DNA of 64,000 nucleotides. Source: Anniella stebbinsi. Its lineage: Eukaryota; Chordata; Lepidosauria; Squamata; Anniellidae. Below are positions 62,463-64,000 of this stretch, one piece after another. Location: positions 80,859,763-80,923,762 of the forward strand of contig JARDYH010000007.1 of NCBI GenBank assembly GCA_029215795.1. Direction: 5' to 3'. The first letter of the stretch is position 1. The number at the start of each line of letters is the position of its first letter. The notes below the pieces were generated by a model. The model did not search any database and was not told where the DNA came from. It saw only the letters and a program-made list of their open reading frames with translations. Both the position numbers and the translations under genes were made by a program.

Positions 62463-63457
62463 GTACGTGGGTCTGAGAGTTAAGGGGTCATTCCCAGTGG
62501 ATTGTAAGAGCTTTGTGTATCGCTTACCCAGGACCTGTTTTTCAAATGATGCAGCTTCAGTGAGCTATGAATATGAATGTGTGCCTTGGTTCTAAAGTGC
62601 TGTGCTTGTAGCTCCCTCTTGTGTTTTGTATTTGGCTTCACCTACAAGCTTAATACTTGCACCACAGAGAAGTATGATCAAAACCTGTGAAAAAGCCGGC
62701 TCTTGATTGTTTAGAATCCCAAGGTCGTTCACAACTGGACCAACACCTAGGGAAAGCTGCCTTGAAAAGATGTGTCTCACTTTTCCCTGTCCTGCTAGAA
62801 AGTATAAAAGCTCTGGCCAGCTAAAGGTTGCAGAGAATAGCTCCCTGCCTTAGGGAAGGAATTGTGTCTCATTGCTGGTTGTATTTTTTTTTAAAAAAAA
62901 AATTACAGTGTTTATTGGCAGAGAAGCAGTTAACTCTAAAATTGCTCCTCCTGCATTAAACACCTTAAGATTTTAAAGTATTTTTTTAAAAAGAAAGAGT
63001 CAGCAATAAGACAAAGACAGGTCTCTCTTTCAGGCAAGGAGCTATTCTTGCCCTTTTGACTCATTTGCAGGCTGTAGCAAGGCTCTTAAGAGTATTCAGA
63101 TGTCTGGCTGGCTATCAATTCACTCTTGAGCTTTGAAGACATCCACCATAAAGTTGTTCACCAGTAGATCTGGATGAGTGCATAGATTTCAAGGAGGTTG
63201 CATGACATAAGAAAAGCATATCCCCATGCTACTTGTCCTCCTTCAGAACAATCAGTAACAAGTCCTTAGCGTGTGTGGCAGTGTACCAGTAAAAGTGATA
63301 ACATTGCATATGTGACATTGTTTCACTGGATTACAAGGAACTAATGGTGTTGGTGGTGTTCATGTACAGTGCAGGGACACACTCTCTTATGTCTTCCTAA
63401 AAATGGACCGGAAACTAAGGTGCACTATGGGATGCAGATACAATTACTGGCTGCAGA
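62463..63457. other. MBT gene intron after exon 15
   Basis: No exon continuing the zinc finger is visible. Unassigned AT-rich sequence. Confidence 0.5.
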
Positions 63458-63708
63458 CTGAGGCCTCATCTACACCAAGCAGGATATTGCACTGTGAAAG
63501 TGGTATGAAAGCAGTATATAAAAGGCAGGAGCCACACCAAACAGGATATAGTGGTATGAAGGCAGTATATGGTATGTGTCTATGGGCCCCAACAGTTGTC
63601 AGTGCACTTCAATACCACTATAAAGCAGTAGTGTGGCTCCTACCTTTTATATACTGCTTTCGTACCACTTTCATAGTACTATATCCTGCTTGGTGTGGAT
63701 GAGACCTG
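63458..63708. mobile_element. fold-back element with GGCCTCATCTACACCAAGCAGG ends
   Basis: Left end GAGGCCTCATCTACACCAAGC and right end GCTTGGTGTGGATGAGACCT are inverses. Inner pairs (GAAAGCAGTATATAAAAGGC with ACCTTTTATATACTGCTTTC, and GGAGCCACACC with GTGTGGCTCC) extend the fold-back to the centre. Related to 17979-18175. Confidence 0.7.
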
Positions 63709-64000
63709 TGACATGGGTTCCTTTGCTTTTCTTCTTGGTTTCCATGAGGTATTCAAGAGGCAGCTGGACAGCCATCTGTCAGGTATGCTTTAAGGTGTAT
63801 TCCTGCATTGAGCAGGGGGTTGGACTCGATGGCCTTACAGGCGCCTTCCAACTCTACTATTCCATGATTCTCTCTATGAAATACCTGGCCTATTTCAGAA
63901 TAAGTGGCTGGATTCTTAAAGGCCTCCAAAGTGCACCTTCCTGTTCTGTGCAACTTCAGATTGCTGGTGGTGGGTTGTGTGTTAGAATGTTTTCCCATGA

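Noticed and set aside
62463..62468. Alternative donor four bases downstream (GTAC|GTGGGT) for exon 15
   Set aside because: It would change the phase; GTACGT at 62463 is the stronger donor and fits the finger sequence.

Overview
The window is vertebrate nuclear DNA, most likely from a squamate reptile (lizard or snake). It has split genes with GT-AG introns, long AT-rich non-coding stretches, a CpG-rich promoter-like block, and many interspersed repeats. The squamate call rests on a tRNA-derived SINE with a Bov-B-like tail (222-432), which I recognise as Sauria-SINE-like. A second tRNA-derived SINE, L2/CR1-clade LINE fragments and many fold-back hAT-type MITEs fit the same assignment. No bacterial genes, CRISPR arrays or host RNA genes were seen.

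Layout. 1-4335: the last two coding exons and 3' UTR of SRSF4, plus strand. 4336-19390: a repeat-dense intergenic region with four of the five copies of a palindromic ~320 bp hAT MITE between 9.4 and 13.5 kb. 19390-19980: a CpG-rich promoter-like block with an NRF1-type palindrome and a strong splice donor, the probable promoter and non-coding first exon of the next gene. 19.7-34.4 kb: probable 5' UTR intron. 34445-62462: fifteen phase-consistent coding exons of an L3MBTL-family (MBT repeat) chromatin protein, plus strand. It runs from an ATG with an upstream in-frame stop, through three MBT repeats, into a C2HC zinc finger whose last Cys lies past the window. 36778-42839: a nearly complete DIRS retrotransposon in the first coding intron, ending 43 bp before the next exon.

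Main points. (1) The MBT protein is related to L3MBTL1, L3MBTL3 and L3MBTL4 but matches none cleanly, and it sits beside SRSF4. In human the L3MBTL1/3/4 genes lie near PTPRT/PTPRK/PTPRM and EPB41L1/L2/L3, while SRSF4 lies near PTPRU and EPB41 with no L3MBTL gene. The gene here is therefore a candidate for the missing fourth whole-genome-duplication paralogue. (2) Two in-phase alternative terminal exons, each with a polyA signal, could give truncated isoforms (47810-48225 and 59808-60455). (3) The DIRS copy has all its diagnostic parts: inverted terminal repeats, internal complementary region, gag, RT-RNase H and an intact tyrosine recombinase. It carries one gag frameshift and one amber stop. 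(4) Five palindromic hAT MITEs each have readable 8-bp target duplications, and several other fold-back families and one 64-bp-stem hairpin are described.

All assignments come from reading the sequence and from remembered knowledge of the families. No database search was run.
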